Origin: Nilaparvata lugens
Lineage: Eukaryota > Arthropoda > Insecta > Hemiptera > Delphacidae
Length of the DNA stretch: 64,000 nucleotides
NCBI RefSeq assembly: GCF_014356525.2
Contig: NC_052505.1
Coordinates: forward strand, 13,707,135-13,771,134
Direction of reading: 5' to 3'
Shown: piece by piece, positions 62,082 through 64,000 of the stretch
Layout of the letters: every line of letters begins with the position of its first letter
Numbering within the stretch: position 1 is the stretch's first letter
The notes under the pieces: model-generated
What the model was told of the DNA's origin: nothing
Databases searched by the model: none
What the model saw: only the letters and a program-made list of their open reading frames with translations
Translations under genes and position numbers: made by a program

Positions 62082-62463
62082 CAATTTCACAAGCTTATTA
62101 ATAATCAATGTTAGGTATAAAGGTAGATCAACTACTTGCATCGTAAAACGTTGCGAAATCATTTTTGATGAAACAAAACGAGATTCTTTCAAAGTCTCAT
62201 CTCCCGGTTGCAGGTAAGTGAGTCGGTTAGATTTAACCGTGATTAAATGTCACTACGACCTATGCTGGACGGTTCTAGTCAGCGGTTGATCACTGTTAGA
62301 TTTAATTGACTGTACCTGTAACCAATCCCCTGGGAGCCAACTAAGGACTGATCTGAGTCAAACCTTAAAATTATTTATAATTCTCGTAATTCAAAAAGGG
62401 TAGGAACACATTAATTAATCAATCAACTAATTAATTTAAAAGGCAGTACGAGTAACCCGACCC

Positions 62464-62987
62464 AGTGGCGGATCCAGGATAGGCCAAAGGGGGGGACTAG
62501 GCGTTGGGGGGGGGGGTGAAAGCACCGAGGGGTATAAAATACCCCCAGCAAGGTCCGGGGAATTGTAAAAATTTAAGTGTAAAATGAGACATGTTTAACT
62601 CTTTATTGACCAGAGTTTAAAGGCAAAAGAATATGGTTTGACTGAAGAATATTGACTAAAAATAAAATGATTTTGAAGCCATTAGAACGTTTTTGCATTA
62701 AAATATCATACCTGACCCTTTGACCATAAGAATTTGAACGTTGAAAGCTATTAAATTTTTATTTCATGTACAAAAATACTTTTATTACCGATATTACTGT
62801 TTTGCAAGAGATTAAGTTTTAAAAATAAGCCGGTATTTACATTTTTAGTTACGGTATTCTACCTTATAATAAGTTTCCATAATGCATTACTTATCTAGAC
62901 AAAACAAATTACCCATTTTATCTAGTGTAAATTGGATACCCAAGGGGGGCTATAACCCCACTAACCCCTCTTTGGATCCGCCACTGC
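62464..62987. mobile_element. MITE with CAGTGGCGGATCCA termini
   Basis: The ends CAGTGGCGGATCCAGG and TTGGATCCGCCACTG are inverted repeats followed inside by G- and C-runs, typical of hAT-like MITEs. The flanks CCCGACC and CCGGACC may be a degraded target duplication. Confidence 0.7.
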
Positions 62988-64000
62988 CGGACCTGAGAGC
63001 CCCAAATGTTTTTGCCAACAAGGGCTAATCTGAATCAAACCTTGAAATCAATATTATAAATCTCATTGCAATTGAGAAGGGTAGCAACACATTAATAGAC
63101 TGGGTCGAAAGACCTTGAATCATCTCTGGTGAAAAATATATCTAAAATGCACTGTACTTCACTATACTGTGGTTGGATTCACTGTGAATTTTGATTGGAT
63201 GGGAGGCAGTGACGAATGCTGACCGTTTGAAATGAATCTTTGGAAGCTGTAGGACAGGTAGTCTACTACACTGTTAATTGATTACAATAAATTATGTCCA
63301 TGTTTTGTTCCACAACAAGCTAAACTCAAACATCATGCGAGATTCTATCAGCAGTTATATATCACTTCACGTCCTGTATTTATCTTCTCCTTTTCTGTTT
63401 CGTCTACTTTCTTTTTTAGAGTGCATTCAGAATTAAGAAGAGAGAAACGGATATAGAATCGGTTGCATGGAAAAATAAATAACTTTATCGATATAAGCAA
63501 TCCAGTCCATTTTTATTATATTGGATTGGTGATGATGGTAAGGTTATTGGCTATAAGTGAAGCGACCTGTTGTTCTTTATATAGATATATTTATGAAGAG
63601 TCTTGGTTGGAAAAGAGAGAAGGCTACAGTGACTGAGATTCACACTTCAGGCTGTCAGTATCTGTTGAATAGAAAGCATCCATGTTGTATTGTGGAGACG
63701 CTGTCACTTTTAAGTGAAAAGTTAATCTTACTATACTGTTCCTAGTATATATATTTTTATACAGAGTGTTGTATATTTGGAACAGAATTGAGTAAATATA
63801 TTATTGAAGTGACAGGGGCGTTCCCAAAGTTGAATTTATTGTGGGTGCATCAGGGGGAGGGAAAGTGAGGTGTTGTTATAGTCGAGACGATAAAAAACAA
63901 AAAAGAGGTGTCATTTTTTTCAAGTCGACGATATGTTTAGTTGCCCTGAGAAGAGCTACTAGGCTCTTATAATATTGGCATGTTAGAACCAGTTTGTTAT
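62988..64000. other. Right end of window, nothing recognised
   Basis: Short open frames at 63557-63745 and elsewhere lack domains and splice support. The upstream 5' UTR exon or promoter of shf may lie here or beyond the window, but I could not identify it. Confidence 0.4.

Noticed and set aside
63557..63745. 62-codon open frame near the right edge
   Set aside because: It has no recognisable domain, splice support or composition shift.

Overview
This window is eukaryotic nuclear DNA from an insect. It is AT-rich, its genes have long introns with GT-AG boundaries, and about half of it is transposable-element debris. The gene set (an insect shifted/WIF1-type gene, COQ7, an M17 aminopeptidase and a modular serine-protease homologue) and the repeats suggest a hemipteran, probably a planthopper. 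The genus is an inference from general appearance and has not been tested.

The backbone of the window is one minus-strand gene, the orthologue of Drosophila shifted / vertebrate WIF1. I rebuilt it from eight coding exons between about 60.7 kb and 17.4 kb. All intron phases agree, and the model is 376 codons long: signal peptide, WIF domain, five EGF repeats and a short tail. Its introns carry three plus-strand genes. The 8.4-kb last intron holds an intronless M17 leucyl-aminopeptidase-like gene (21651-23288). The 21.7-kb intron between the first and second EGF exons holds COQ7 (four coding exons, 29691-39628) and a secreted, catalytically dead modular serine-protease homologue (two exons, 41522-45367). 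One exon of the WIF domain lies in a tandem duplication and occurs twice with identical sequence (52643-52786 and 54320-54463).

Left of the shifted gene there is a GC-rich coding exon of an unrecognised minus-strand gene running off the left edge (1-169). There is also a possible two-exon small gene near 9 kb, an unrecognised 74-codon open frame at 16906-17130, and a nearly full-length but frameshifted non-LTR retrotransposon (about 12.84-16.86 kb, minus strand).

The rest is repeats. At least nine copies belong to one family with a perfect 12-bp subterminal inverted repeat, a hairpin beside one end and an internal CA/TG microsatellite, which is the layout of Helentron-derived DINE-1/HINE elements. 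Other elements include a hAT relic with an 8-bp target duplication, a second hAT-like MITE, a Harbinger-type element inserted in a SINE, a pogo/Tigger-like element, a mariner/IS630-like relic, RTE-type reverse-transcriptase fragments, tRNA-derived SINEs and many foldback MITEs. No rRNA, CRISPR array or functional tRNA gene was seen.
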